In this document: positions 1 to 7,720 of the stretch, in pieces | Numbering within the stretch: position 1 is the stretch's first letter | How the letters are laid out: every line of letters starts with the position of its first letter | From: Flagellatimonas centrodinii | GTDB taxonomy: Bacteria; Pseudomonadota; Gammaproteobacteria; Nevskiales; Nevskiaceae | DNA: 64,000 nucleotides | Reading direction: 5' to 3' | Assembly (NCBI RefSeq): GCF_016918765.2 | Contig: NZ_CP092104.1 | Coordinates: 992,001 to 1,056,000 of the forward strand | Position numbers and translations under genes: made by a program | Notes under the pieces: generated by a model | The model's input: only the letters and a program-made list of their open reading frames with translations | Databases searched by the model: none | What the model was told of the DNA's origin: nothing

Positions 1-66
1 GGTGTGCCCCGCTGCAACTGTGAGCGCGACCATCGCCGGAACGGCGTGTCGGCGGAATGTCTTCAT
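1..66 (-). CDS. Partial exported protein, N-terminus only (runs off window)
   Basis: A leftward reading frame begins with ATG at 66 and stays open to base 1. The 22 visible residues start MKTFRRHAVPAMVALTVAAG, which looks like a signal peptide: basic n-region followed by a hydrophobic stretch. A purine-rich ribosome-binding site (GGGAG) lies about 9 nt upstream on the minus strand. Upstream, its leader contains a hairpin followed by U8 (141 down to 104) nearly identical to the one in front of the divergent operon at 496. The product cannot be identified from 22 residues; an outer-membrane or periplasmic protein is likely. Confidence 0.6.
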   Translation of the reverse strand, partial: MKTFRRHAVPAMVALTVAAGHT

Positions 67-103
67 AAGGTGATCTCCCGGATCGAATGCCGTTGCCACG
101 GCC

Positions 104-143
104 AAAAAAAATCCACCCAGCCCCGGGTGGGGCTGGGTGGACG
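104..143 (-). terminator. Leader hairpin + U8 (left copy of inverted pair)
   Basis: Read on the minus strand this is a 13-bp perfect stem (arms 112-124 and 129-141, 4-nt loop 125-128) followed by eight U residues (104-111). It has the structure of a strong intrinsic terminator, yet it lies 38 nt upstream of the start codon at 66, so it would cut transcription into that gene unless bypassed. Bases 112-143 are identical, in inverted orientation, to the copy at 442-482. Confidence 0.75.
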
Positions 144-441
144 TCATCATCCCTGCGCAACCGTCATTGGTTTCGCGTGCCGGCAACCGCCGGCGTGAAA
201 TAGGTGGAGCAATACTTGTGCCACCGGCGACCCGTCACTGCAGCGGCGTGATCGGTGAACATCGGGCGTGTCGATGCGCCACCACAGTGCACGCCGTCGG
301 TGGATTCTGGTGCACGCGGCGCCCTGACCTGCCGGTTTCGGGGTCCGGGCAGCGTGGCACGATGGTTGCTCGTCAACACGCGGGCTTCACGCCAGCGGCG
401 AGGGCCCATGGACCAATGGAGGTCCACAACCAGGACAACGG

Positions 442-482
442 CGTCCACCCAGCCCCACCCGGGGCTGGGTGGACTTTTTTTT
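442..482 (+). terminator. Leader hairpin + U8 (right copy of inverted pair)
   Basis: A 14-bp perfect stem (443-456 with 461-474, loop ACCC 457-460) is followed by T8 at 475-482. The Shine-Dalgarno GGGAGG of the TPR operon begins at 483, the base after the T run, and the ATG is at 496. A terminator in this position suggests attenuation of the downstream operon, or the end of a short leader RNA with the operon started by read-through. Confidence 0.75.
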
Positions 483-495
483 GGGAGGCGCTCAG

Positions 496-2190
496 ATGAC
501 GACATCTCCATCCGGCGGCAGACAGCCGCGCTGGACAGCAGGCCTTCTGCTGGCGATGGCACTGACGCCGGCGGTGTCGCCCGGCGCCATTCCGACCCTG
601 CAAACCCGGGTTCTGGCGCTGCATGCCGAGGTCGAACAGCAGGTGCCGGTGGCGGCATTGACGCTGTACCTGGGCAGCGAGGCGCGTGGACTCTGGCTGC
701 GCCGCATCACGGTGCGCCTGGACGACCGTCCACCGCTGGTCTACGAGTTCAGCGATGTGGAATCCCGCGCGCTCCGCAATGGCGGCGCCTACCGCCTGCG
801 CTGGCCGACCCTGCCCGCATCGGCCCAGGGCCTGCAGATCGAGGTGCTGGCACGCACCGAGACACCGCGCGCCGCGACCGACCACCTGACGGCGCGGTTC
901 GATCACGCCCTTCATCCCGGCGGGTCTCCGCTGCTCTCGCTGGCGCTGCAGCGGGGGCCTTTCGGCGGGCTCCGCCTTGAACCCGCCGATGCCCCGCTGA
1001 CGGCCGCCGCGATGGATGCGCGATACGCCCGTTTTCTGGACGACAGTGGTCAGGAGGTGGCCGCCGCGGCTGTCCGCCAGAACCTTGCTGCCGAACCGGC
1101 CGTGCAGTCGATGCCACTGCCGGACGCGGACGATCACGGGCTGTCCGCCTACAACACCGCGGTGACGGCGCTGGCCCGCGGCGATGCCGAGGAAGGACTG
1201 ACAACCCTGGAACGGCTGGCGACGGCCCAACCCGACGACGTCGAGGGCCTGGCACTGCGGGACGCAGCGAACCTGACGCTGGGCTATCACCACCTGCGAC
1301 AACGCCGCGGCGATGCCGCCATCGAGGCGCTGACCCGTATCCGCAGCCCGGGCCCCTACGACAACCGCGCCCTGCTCGGGCTCGGGTGGGCCTGGCTGCT
1401 GCCAGCGGCGGATGACGATGGACGCCCGTCCTTTGTCGGCAACCTGCAGCAGTGGTATCCCGGCGACAGCGAGGCGGCCCCCACCGCCCGTCGGGACATG
1501 CCGTTCCGTCGCCACGATGCGCTGGCAGACCGCACCGCCAGCGCACAGCGTCTGCAGCAGGCCCTGATCCCGTGGAACGAACTGACGGGGCGCGACCCGC
1601 TCGACCCGGCAGTACAGGAAGCCGCCCTCGCCATTCCCTATGCCCTCGCCCATCTCGGGGCCCACGAGCAGGCCCAGCAGCGGTGGCTGGGCGCCACCAC
1701 CCTGCTGCAGTCGGCGCTGGCGCAGCTCGACACCGCGACCACCGAGGTGGCAGACGGCCGCCTCGACGCCTGGCTGGTGCGCTCGGCAGACCCCGCCGTC
1801 GCCGGCCATGGCTGGCGCCGCTGGCTGGCCGACCTGCACCGGACACCGGAGGCCGAGTGGACGCTGCAGCTGCTCGACAGCCCCGAGGTGGTCACCGCAC
1901 TCGACCAGCTACGCGATGTGCATGCCCTGCAGGCGCTGGTCGACACCGATATCGCCCGCCTGACACCCGGCGACCCGCTGCGAGAGCAGCTGTCGGCACT
2001 GCGTCCGGCACTTGAAGTCGCGGTCCGGGAACAGTCCCGGGCGCTGGCCAGCACCGCGCGGACCGTGCTCGACCATCTTCGTGCACAGACCCTCACCTAC
2101 CTCGCCGAGGCGCGGTATGCGCTGGCGCGGCTGCACGACCGCCAGCTGCTGGCGGGCGCCGTGATCGAGGCGGGAGACCCGGCACCATGA
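496..2190 (+). CDS. Exported TPR-like protein, first gene of lipoprotein operon
   Basis: A 564-residue protein beginning MTTSPSGGRQPRWTAGLLLA, with a basic start, a hydrophobic core and an AxA-type cleavage region near residue 30, so probably periplasmic. The ATG at 496 is preferred over an in-frame GTG at 469, which lies inside the leader hairpin, because GGGAGG sits 7 nt before it. The middle of the protein (about residues 200-290) contains tetratricopeptide-like helical pairs rich in Ala and Leu (for example LARGDAEEGLTTLERLA). The N-terminal 190 residues look beta-rich and match nothing I recognise. The stop overlaps the ATG of the next gene (ATGA), so translation is coupled. Function unknown; the context suggests an envelope scaffold protein. 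Confidence 0.75.
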   Translation: MTTSPSGGRQPRWTAGLLLAMALTPAVSPGAIPTLQTRVLALHAEVEQQVPVAALTLYLGSEARGLWLRRITVRLDDRPPLVYEFSDVESRALRNGGAYRLRWPTLPASAQGLQIEVLARTETPRAATDHLTARFDHALHPGGSPLLSLALQRGPFGGLRLEPADAPLTAAAMDARYARFLDDSGQEVAAAAVRQNLAAEPAVQSMPLPDADDHGLSAYNTAVTALARGDAEEGLTTLERLATAQPDDVEGLALRDAANLTLGYHHLRQRRGDAAIEALTRIRSPGPYDNRALLGLGWAWLLPAADDDGRPSFVGNLQQWYPGDSEAAPTARRDMPFRRHDALADRTASAQRLQQALIPWNELTGRDPLDPAVQEAALAIPYALAHLGAHEQAQQRWLGATTLLQSALAQLDTATTEVADGRLDAWLVRSADPAVAGHGWRRWLADLHRTPEAEWTLQLLDSPEVVTALDQLRDVHALQALVDTDIARLTPGDPLREQLSALRPALEVAVREQSRALASTARTVLDHLRAQTLTYLAEARYALARLHDRQLLAGAVIEAGDPAP

Positions 2191-5069
2191 GCGGCGCCAC
2201 TCCCACCCCATGGCGTCTGCGGCTGCTGCTGATTCCGGCGCTGCTGTTGGCGGGCTGTGCCGGCCTTCCGGCGGTGGAATCGCTGCGCGATGCCCCGCCC
2301 CGCACCATTGCCACCGTGACCGAACATCACCAGCCGGGTGGCAATTGGCTGACCCGGCGGCTCTGGTCGGGGACCCCGAGCACCCTGCGTGTCAGCCCCT
2401 CGGCGCCGGTATTGGCCGAACTGCGAACCGCGTTGTCGCACTACGACAGCCTGCTGCAACTGGGGGATGCCATTGATCCGGCACTGCGCGCCGATGCGCT
2501 GCGCCGCGCCGGCGACCTACGCCTGACGCTGATCGAGGCCGGCGCCGGTCAACCCGAAGACGCCCGACAGGCCGTCGCCGGCTATCGCCAGTTGCTGGCG
2601 GAGCAGCCCGCCTACCCCCTCACCGATCAGGTGCAGTACCAGTGGGCGCGGGCGCTTGACATGCTGGGCGACAGCGAGGGTTCGGCCAGCCGCTTGCAGA
2701 CGCTGGCCCACCAGCACCCGGCCTCTCGGTTGCGCGCGGATGCGCTGTTCCGCGCCGCCGAGTACCGCTTCCTGACGCGCGACTTCGTCACTGCGACACC
2801 GCTCTACCAAGCGGTTCTGGCGGCGGGCGCCGACAGCGATCTGGCGCCGATGGCGCGGCACAAGCTGGGCTGGTCGCTGTTCCGCGAGGAGCGCCCAGCC
2901 GAGGCGCTGGCCATCGCCCACGCAACGCTGGACGCGACGCTGCCGACGTCGGTTGCCGACACGCCCGAGGCGGCCCTGTCCGCCACCGACAGCGACCAGC
3001 GTGAACAGGTCGCCGATGCACTGCGGCTGTCAGCGTTGAGCTACATCGCGCTGGCCGGCGAAGACCCGATCGGCGCCGCGCGTGGCGCCGCGCGCCCCCC
3101 CCGATTCGAGCGTCTGCTCTACCAGACCCTGGCGGAGGCTCTGCTGGCGCGTCAGCGCCATGGTGATGCGGCGCGCACCTGGCAACAGCTCGCCGCCCGT
3201 GATCCCGACCATGCCGACGCCCCCTCGCTGCACTGGCGCGCGGTGCTGGCCTGGCGTGAGGGTGGGCTGCAGACCCCGGCGTTGAGCGCCATGGCCGATT
3301 ACGTGGAGCGCTATGCGCCGTCGGAGGGCGCCTTGCCGGACGCCACCGAGGGCGCCCTGCGCGACACCCTCCACGAGAGCCTCGACACCCTCGGCCGGCA
3401 CCATCAGGCCCGCGCCCAGCAGCTGCAGCAGACCGATCCCGCCGCCGCCGGTGAGCGCTTCATCGCCGCAGCACGCTGGCATGGGCTGCGCCTGCAGCTG
3501 TTCCCGGAGGACCCGGCGCGAATCGAGATCGCCCTGCTGCGCGCGGATGCCCTGCTCGACGGCGGCGACACCACCGGCGCACTGGAGGCGTACGTCGCGC
3601 TGGCCTTCCGCGATCCGGCTGCACCCCGCGCCGGTGAAGCCGCTGCTGCCGCCGTGCAGGTGACCCTGCGGCGGGTCCGCGAGGCGGACGACGCCGCTCG
3701 TGCCGGGGCGTTGGACCAGGCCGCCGCCACGGCCCTGCAGCTGGCCACCGCCTTCCCCGACCACCCCCGGCGGGCGGCAGCGCTGGTACATGCGGCCGCC
3801 GCGCTGGCCGAGCGCGGCGACGATGCCCGGGCGGTCACCGTCGCCCGGCAGGCGCTGGATGCCGGGCCGGATCCGGCCCTGCGCCGTGAGGCGCTGTCGG
3901 TGGTGGCGGAGTCGCTGCTGCGGCAGCAGCACTTCGACCAGGCGGAGGCCGCCTACGCTGCGTGGCACGGCGCGCTGACCGCGGATGATCCGCTGCGCCC
4001 TCAGGTGACCGAGGCCTGGGCCGCCACCCTCTACCGACAGGGCGAAGCCGCATTGGCGGATGACAATCCGTTGGCCGCCGCCACGCACTTCCTCCGGGTG
4101 GGCACGGTCACGCCCGCGGCCAGTCTGCGCAACACCGCCGATTTCGATGCGGCGGCGGCGCTGATCAGTGCCGAGGCCTGGCCGCGCGCCGCTGCCGTGC
4201 TTGAGGGTCTGCGTCTGCGCGAGGCCGATCCCGGACGGCTATCGGCGATCGATCACAAGCTCGCCTTCATCCACGATCAGGCAGGCAACCCGGCGGCGGC
4301 GGCCCCGGTGTACCTGCGAATTGCCGCGGACGACGGCGCGCCGGTGGCACAACGGCGCGATGCCGCCTGGCAGGCGGCCATCCGCTTCGACCGGGCCGAG
4401 GATACCGCCGGTGCGCGGGACGCCTGGGCACGCTACGTGTCGCAGTATCCGCAGCCGCTGGAGGCGAGTCAGCAGGCGCGCCAGCGACTGGTGATGCTGG
4501 CGGCGGATGGCGCTGCGCGCGACCGCTGGCAGCAGCACATCGTGGAGGCGGATCACGCGGCAGGCGACGCGGCGCCGCCGGCGTCCCGCCTGATCGCTGC
4601 GGAAACCCACCTGGCGCTGGCCCGCGGCGCCGCCGAACGGGCCAGGGCGCAGCCGCTGCGCGCACCATTGGAGACCTATCTGCCCCGTCGCACCGAGGCG
4701 GTCGAGGCCGCCGTTACCGCCTACCGACAGGCGGCCGCCTATGGTTTTGCAGAAATCACCACCGCCGCCACCCACGAGCTGGGTGGGGTGTATGACGACC
4801 TCGCAGCTGCCCTGCTCGCCGCGGCACCGCCGAGTGCGCTGCAGCAGGATGCACTGGCGTTGTCGCAGTTCACCCTGTTGCTCGAAGAGCAGGCCTTTCC
4901 GTTCGAGGAACGGGCGATCAGCGCCTACGAGACCAATCTGGCTCGGCTGCAGGGCCAGGGGCTGTGGGATGACTGGATTCACCGCAGTGTCGACACCCTC
5001 GGCGCGCGGGTGCCCGCCCGCTATGGCAAGCAGGAACGTTGGGAGATGCGCTATGACACCCTGGACTAA
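2187..5069 (+). CDS. Large TPR-repeat lipoprotein (GltE/AglT-like tail)
   Basis: A 960-residue lipoprotein. The N-terminus ends in the lipobox LLAGC with Cys24 as lipidation site, followed by Ala, so outer-membrane retention is plausible. Almost the whole mature chain is alpha-solenoid: successive 34-40-residue units rich in Ala/Leu with tetratricopeptide character (for example DQVQYQWARALDMLGDSEGS). The C-terminal 60 residues, containing EEQAFPFEERAISAYETN and later VPARYGKQERWEMRY, recall the end of TPR proteins associated with TolQR/TonB-like machines and gliding motility (AglT/GltE type). This is recognition from memory and uncertain. ATG overlaps the previous stop by 4 nt; the next gene starts inside this one's 3' end. 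Confidence 0.8.
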   Translation: MSGATPTPWRLRLLLIPALLLAGCAGLPAVESLRDAPPRTIATVTEHHQPGGNWLTRRLWSGTPSTLRVSPSAPVLAELRTALSHYDSLLQLGDAIDPALRADALRRAGDLRLTLIEAGAGQPEDARQAVAGYRQLLAEQPAYPLTDQVQYQWARALDMLGDSEGSASRLQTLAHQHPASRLRADALFRAAEYRFLTRDFVTATPLYQAVLAAGADSDLAPMARHKLGWSLFREERPAEALAIAHATLDATLPTSVADTPEAALSATDSDQREQVADALRLSALSYIALAGEDPIGAARGAARPPRFERLLYQTLAEALLARQRHGDAARTWQQLAARDPDHADAPSLHWRAVLAWREGGLQTPALSAMADYVERYAPSEGALPDATEGALRDTLHESLDTLGRHHQARAQQLQQTDPAAAGERFIAAARWHGLRLQLFPEDPARIEIALLRADALLDGGDTTGALEAYVALAFRDPAAPRAGEAAAAAVQVTLRRVREADDAARAGALDQAAATALQLATAFPDHPRRAAALVHAAAALAERGDDARAVTVARQALDAGPDPALRREALSVVAESLLRQQHFDQAEAAYAAWHGALTADDPLRPQVTEAWAATLYRQGEAALADDNPLAAATHFLRVGTVTPAASLRNTADFDAAAALISAEAWPRAAAVLEGLRLREADPGRLSAIDHKLAFIHDQAGNPAAAAPVYLRIAADDGAPVAQRRDAAWQAAIRFDRAEDTAGARDAWARYVSQYPQPLEASQQARQRLVMLAADGAARDRWQQHIVEADHAAGDAAPPASRLIAAETHLALARGAAERARAQPLRAPLETYLPRRTEAVEAAVTAYRQAAAYGFAEITTAATHELGGVYDDLAAALLAAAPPSALQQDALALSQFTLLLEEQAFPFEERAISAYETNLARLQGQGLWDDWIHRSVDTLGARVPARYGKQERWEMRYDTLD

Positions 5070-5691
5070 AGGCCTTCTGGGCGCCGTCGCCCTGATGATA
5101 TCGGCGTGCGCCAGCACCGGTGGACCGGCACCCACCTCGGTGCAGCGGATACCGCCGCCACCCGCTTCACCGGCCGCCGGAGACGACGTGCAGCAGCGGT
5201 TCGCGTCGGCGCTGGCGCTGATGGACCAGCGTCAGTTTGACGATGCCGAAGCGGCATTTCTGTCCCTGTGTCGCGAGACACCGGTGCGCTCCGGGCCCTG
5301 CACCAACCTCGGCATCCTGATGGCCCGCGCCGGGCGTCATGAGGCTGCGGCAGATGCCCTCACGCGGGCCGTCGAGGCGCGACCGGACAACGCCGAAGCC
5401 CTCAACCTGCTGGGGGTCATGAACCGCCGCCTCGGCCGCATGGACGCCGCCGAGCAGGCCTACCGCCAGGCGCTGCGGCACCGGCCCGGCTATGCCGCCG
5501 CCCATCTCAACCTGGCCCTACTCTACGACGACGACCTGCACCAGCCGGTGGCCGCCCTGGCGCATTACCGGGCCTGGCAGCAGCACCGCGAGGATCGCGA
5601 CGATCCCCTGCCGGTCATCGCCTGGATCCGCGCACTGGAAGACGCCCAGCGACAGGCCGGGATCGCCGTGGCGCACGGGAGCGCTCGGTGA
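5053..5691 (+). CDS. Small TPR lipoprotein
   Basis: A 212-residue lipoprotein starting MTPWTKGLLGAVALMISAC, with lipidated Cys19. ATG at 5053 is chosen because it directly precedes the signal peptide and has GGGAG 8 nt upstream; the open frame extends further 5' only inside the preceding gene. It overlaps that gene by 17 nt. Residues about 55-175 form three or four TPR units (for example DNAEALNLLGVMNRRLGRMD), the type that assembles or stabilises multi-protein envelope complexes. The next gene starts at its stop codon (GTGA), so all four genes are translationally coupled. A partner role with the 960-residue TPR lipoprotein is likely. Confidence 0.8.
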   Translation: MTPWTKGLLGAVALMISACASTGGPAPTSVQRIPPPPASPAAGDDVQQRFASALALMDQRQFDDAEAAFLSLCRETPVRSGPCTNLGILMARAGRHEAAADALTRAVEARPDNAEALNLLGVMNRRLGRMDAAEQAYRQALRHRPGYAAAHLNLALLYDDDLHQPVAALAHYRAWQQHREDRDDPLPVIAWIRALEDAQRQAGIAVAHGSAR

Positions 5692-6011
5692 GGCGCCCTG
5701 GCGCGGTGGGCGGCCTCGGCCTGGCCCTCGTCGCCACGGTCGCGTTGGTGGGCCTGCTGCCGCTGAACGGCGCGGCAGCCGACGCCGTGCCCGCCACGGC
5801 CCCAGCCTTCGGGACCGTGCTCCAGGGTGAACGCGCTGCGGCGATGGGCCTGTATCTCTTGCCGTGGCAAGACGCCCATGCCAGCAGCGTCGACCGCCCA
5901 CCCAGCCATCTCGATGTACCGCTGCAGCCGATGGACCCGGCACAGTTCGAAATGCGGGCCCGGGTCGACGCCGCCACCCGCGCCTGGCGACTCGAACGGC
6001 TGCAGCATTGA
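5688..6011 (+). CDS. Small exported protein of unknown function
   Basis: 107 residues from a GTG whose last two bases overlap the previous stop. The N-terminus has two arginines, then a 20-residue hydrophobic stretch ending near AAADA, read here as a signal peptide or a single membrane anchor. The remaining 75 residues contain a Pro- and Trp-bearing core (GLYLLPWQDAHASS) and a charged C-terminal helix (RARVDAATRAWRLERLQH). I recognise no family. Conserved coupling with three TPR proteins suggests an accessory subunit of the same envelope complex. No other gene follows in the operon; a Pho-box-like site begins 22 nt after the stop. Confidence 0.65.
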   Translation: MRRPGAVGGLGLALVATVALVGLLPLNGAAADAVPATAPAFGTVLQGERAAAMGLYLLPWQDAHASSVDRPPSHLDVPLQPMDPAQFEMRARVDAATRAWRLERLQH

Positions 6012-6032
6012 GTCGGCAGGCAGCTTTCGCGT

Positions 6033-6065
6033 CTGTCATCTGATCGTCATCGAACTGTCACACCG
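6033..6065 (+). promoter_or_regulatory. Pho box (three 11-bp repeats) upstream of plcP-like gene
   Basis: Three head-to-tail 11-bp units: CTGTCATCTGA (6033), TCGTCATCGAA (6044) and CTGTCACACCG (6055). The PhoB consensus is direct CTGTCAT repeats at 11-bp spacing. Units 1 and 3 match at 6-7 of 7 positions and unit 2 keeps the GTCAT core. The site is 61 bp before the start of the metallophosphoesterase at 6126, so phosphate-starvation control of that gene is strongly suggested. Confidence 0.75.
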
Positions 6066-6125
6066 CGACAACCCTCGTGCGGCACCCTGCAGGCCGTGAA
6101 AAAGCGCCCCGCAGGAGCCAGCCCG

Positions 6126-6977
6126 ATGGCGACGACCCGCAAGACCCGCACGACCAAGACCCCCGCCAAGCCTCGCTATCGCACGGTGTGGATCTCCGAC
6201 GTTCACCTCGGCACCATCGGCTGCAAGGCCCATCACCTGGTCGACTTTCTCAAGCAGACCGATTGCGAAACGCTGTATCTGGTCGGCGACATCATCGACG
6301 GCTGGAAACTGCGCAACACCTTCTACTGGCCGCAGGAGCACACCAATGTGGTGCGCAAGATCCTCACCAAATCGAAACGGGGCACCAAGGTCTATTACGT
6401 CACCGGCAACCACGACGAGTTCCTACGCAAGTTCGTCGGCTTCGAGCTCAGCCTCGGCAACATCAAGGTGGTCAACGAGCACGTGCACACCACCGCCGAC
6501 GGCCGTCAACTGCTGGTGACCCACGGTGACGCCTTCGACGTCATCACCCGCTATCACAAGTGGATCGCGATGGCCGGCGATGTCGCCTACGAAGGCGCGA
6601 TGCGCTTCAACTACTGGTTCAACCGCGGTCGCAATGCCATGGGCATGCGCTACTGGTCACTGTCGGCGTTTGCCAAGCAGCGGGTCAAGGCGGCGGTGAA
6701 CGTGGTCTCGACCTTCGAGGACTCGGTGGCGCGCGAATGCGAGCGCCGCGGCCTCGACGGGGTGGTCTGCGGCCACATCCACCACGCCGAGATCGCCGAG
6801 CGACATGGCGTCACCTATCACAACTGCGGTGACTGGGTGGAGAGCTGTACCGCGTTGGCGGAAGACTTCAACGGCCGCATCGAGATCATCCGCTGGGTCG
6901 AGCTGGATCACCTGCATCAGCGCGACGACGGCAAGGTGATGCCCTTGCGACCAGCGGCGCGGGCGGCGGCGGGCTAG
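6126..6977 (+). CDS. plcP: PlcP-like metallophosphoesterase (phospholipase C, lipid remodelling)
   Basis: A 283-residue calcineurin-like phosphoesterase. Visible metal-site blocks in order: SDVHLG, GDIIDGW, GNHDE, THGDAFD and CGHIHHA, then NCGDWVES. The start ATG at 6126 has AGGAG about 9 nt upstream; a GTG at 6096 has none. Such proteins are often labelled UDP-2,3-diacylglucosamine pyrophosphatase-like, but this subgroup (long DGW...YWP block, NCGDWVESC tail) matches PlcP, which cleaves phosphatidylethanolamine to diacylglycerol so that phosphorus-free glycolipids can replace phospholipids under phosphate limitation. The Pho box just upstream supports that reading over a lipid-A role. The glycosyltransferase Agt, often adjacent in other genomes, is absent here. 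No signal peptide, so cytoplasmic or membrane-peripheral. Confidence 0.8.
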   Translation: MATTRKTRTTKTPAKPRYRTVWISDVHLGTIGCKAHHLVDFLKQTDCETLYLVGDIIDGWKLRNTFYWPQEHTNVVRKILTKSKRGTKVYYVTGNHDEFLRKFVGFELSLGNIKVVNEHVHTTADGRQLLVTHGDAFDVITRYHKWIAMAGDVAYEGAMRFNYWFNRGRNAMGMRYWSLSAFAKQRVKAAVNVVSTFEDSVARECERRGLDGVVCGHIHHAEIAERHGVTYHNCGDWVESCTALAEDFNGRIEIIRWVELDHLHQRDDGKVMPLRPAARAAAG

Positions 6978-7702
6978 ATCGCGGGGCCCTGGCACTCCTG
7001 TTGCCATTGCGAGCCCGCGCAACCCCATCGACTTGTCCTTGCGAGCCCGCGAAGCGTGCGTGGCAATCTTGCCAAGTCGGCAGGACCTTCGGGCAGCGGC
7101 GCGGCGCGGCGATTCGGGACCGTCGCTGGACACGATGTCCAGCGTCGAGCGATCCAGGGATGATGAACTTGAGCGGGTCCCGAATCGCCGTGCCGCGTGG
7201 CTGCTGGCACGACGGTCGTTGTTCGTTGTTCGTTGTTCGAAACAGCAACCGCCGGCTTTCACGTGCAACGTGCAACGACCACCGCCTCACGCCTCACCCC
7301 TCACGCGTCTCTCAGCAGTGCTCGCTAAGCGACTGTTGTGCCGCTAATACACCTCGGCGCTGGCCATCGTGGCGACACGTCAGTTCGCTAATCCACTCCG
7401 GCCCGGACATCCTTGTCCGGTCGTTCGCCCCACCTGCGAGCAGTGCTCGCAAAAACGGTGGGACTCACCCGCTAATACACCTCGGCGCTGGCCATCCTGG
7501 CGACACGTCAGTTCGCTAATCCACTCCGGCCCGGACATCCTTGTCCGGTCGTGAACCCCGTCAGCGAGCAGTGCTCGCTAAGCGACTGTTGTGCCGCTAA
7601 TACACCTCGGCGCTGGCCATCCTGGCGACACGTCAGTTCGCTAATCCACTCCGGCCCGGACATCCTTGTCCGGTCGTGAACCCCGTCAGCGAGCAGTGCT
7701 CG
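6978..7702. other. Repeat-rich intergenic region, 725 bp
   Basis: No convincing gene. In order it holds palindromic REP-like pieces built around TTGCGAGCCCGC (about 7006 and 7038) with the partner GCGTGGCAATC near 7060, a compact inverted-repeat element (7103-7194), an unassigned stretch to about 7340, and three tandem copies of a 125-128-bp unit (7343-7720) that run into the 3' end of the glycosylase gene. All are non-coding by eye; short frames across them share no codon bias with the neighbours. Confidence 0.7.
7103..7194. repeat. 92-bp inverted-repeat element, copy 1
   Basis: Terminal inverted repeats of 19 bp (7103-7121 and 7176-7194, one mismatch) enclose a 54-bp core containing a perfect 8-bp hairpin, GCTGGACA/TGTCCAGC. 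A second copy lies at 52804-52891. Between the copies one terminal pair changes from A-T to C-G on both arms, and other differences remain pairable as G-U, so folding appears to be maintained. It could be a MITE-like element or a structured repeat family. No target-site duplication was identified. Confidence 0.75.
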
Positions 7703-7720
7703 CTAAGCGACGGGGTTCAC
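7343..7720. repeat. Three tandem copies of a ~126-bp unit
   Basis: Units begin with GCTAATACACCTCGGCGCTG at 7343, 7471 and 7596 (spacing 128 and 125 bp). Each contains a hairpin CCGGACA/TGTCCGG and a near-perfect palindrome GCGAGCAGTGCTCGC. Units 2 and 3 are almost identical; unit 1 differs at its end. A diverged single copy lies in reverse orientation at about 25597-25735. The last unit overlaps the final codons and stop of the glycosylase gene. Confidence 0.85.

Larger units (their letters stand above)
67..495. promoter_or_regulatory. Divergent intergenic region with mirrored leader hairpins
   Basis: This 429-bp gap separates a leftward gene (start 66) from a rightward operon (start 496). 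It should hold two divergent promoters, but I see no convincing -35/-10 pair. Its outstanding feature is a near-identical terminator-like hairpin with an eight-base U tract placed shortly before each gene, in inverted orientation. Two overlapping open frames on the plus strand and one on the minus strand cross the gap; they look like chance frames in GC-rich DNA. Confidence 0.7.

Noticed and set aside
142-442. Known riboswitch or housekeeping RNA (TPP, cobalamin, SRP, RNase P, 6S) in the mirrored core
   Set aside because: No matching conserved core could be read by eye on either strand. A covariance-model search would settle it.
7103-7194. Insertion sequence end or transposase remnant
   Set aside because: No transposase-like reading frame accompanies either copy and no flanking duplication was seen, so only a non-autonomous repeat is claimed.
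7343-7720. Tandem repeats as a CRISPR array
   Set aside because: Units are about 126 bp and nearly identical throughout, with no short repeat/variable spacer pattern and no cas genes nearby.
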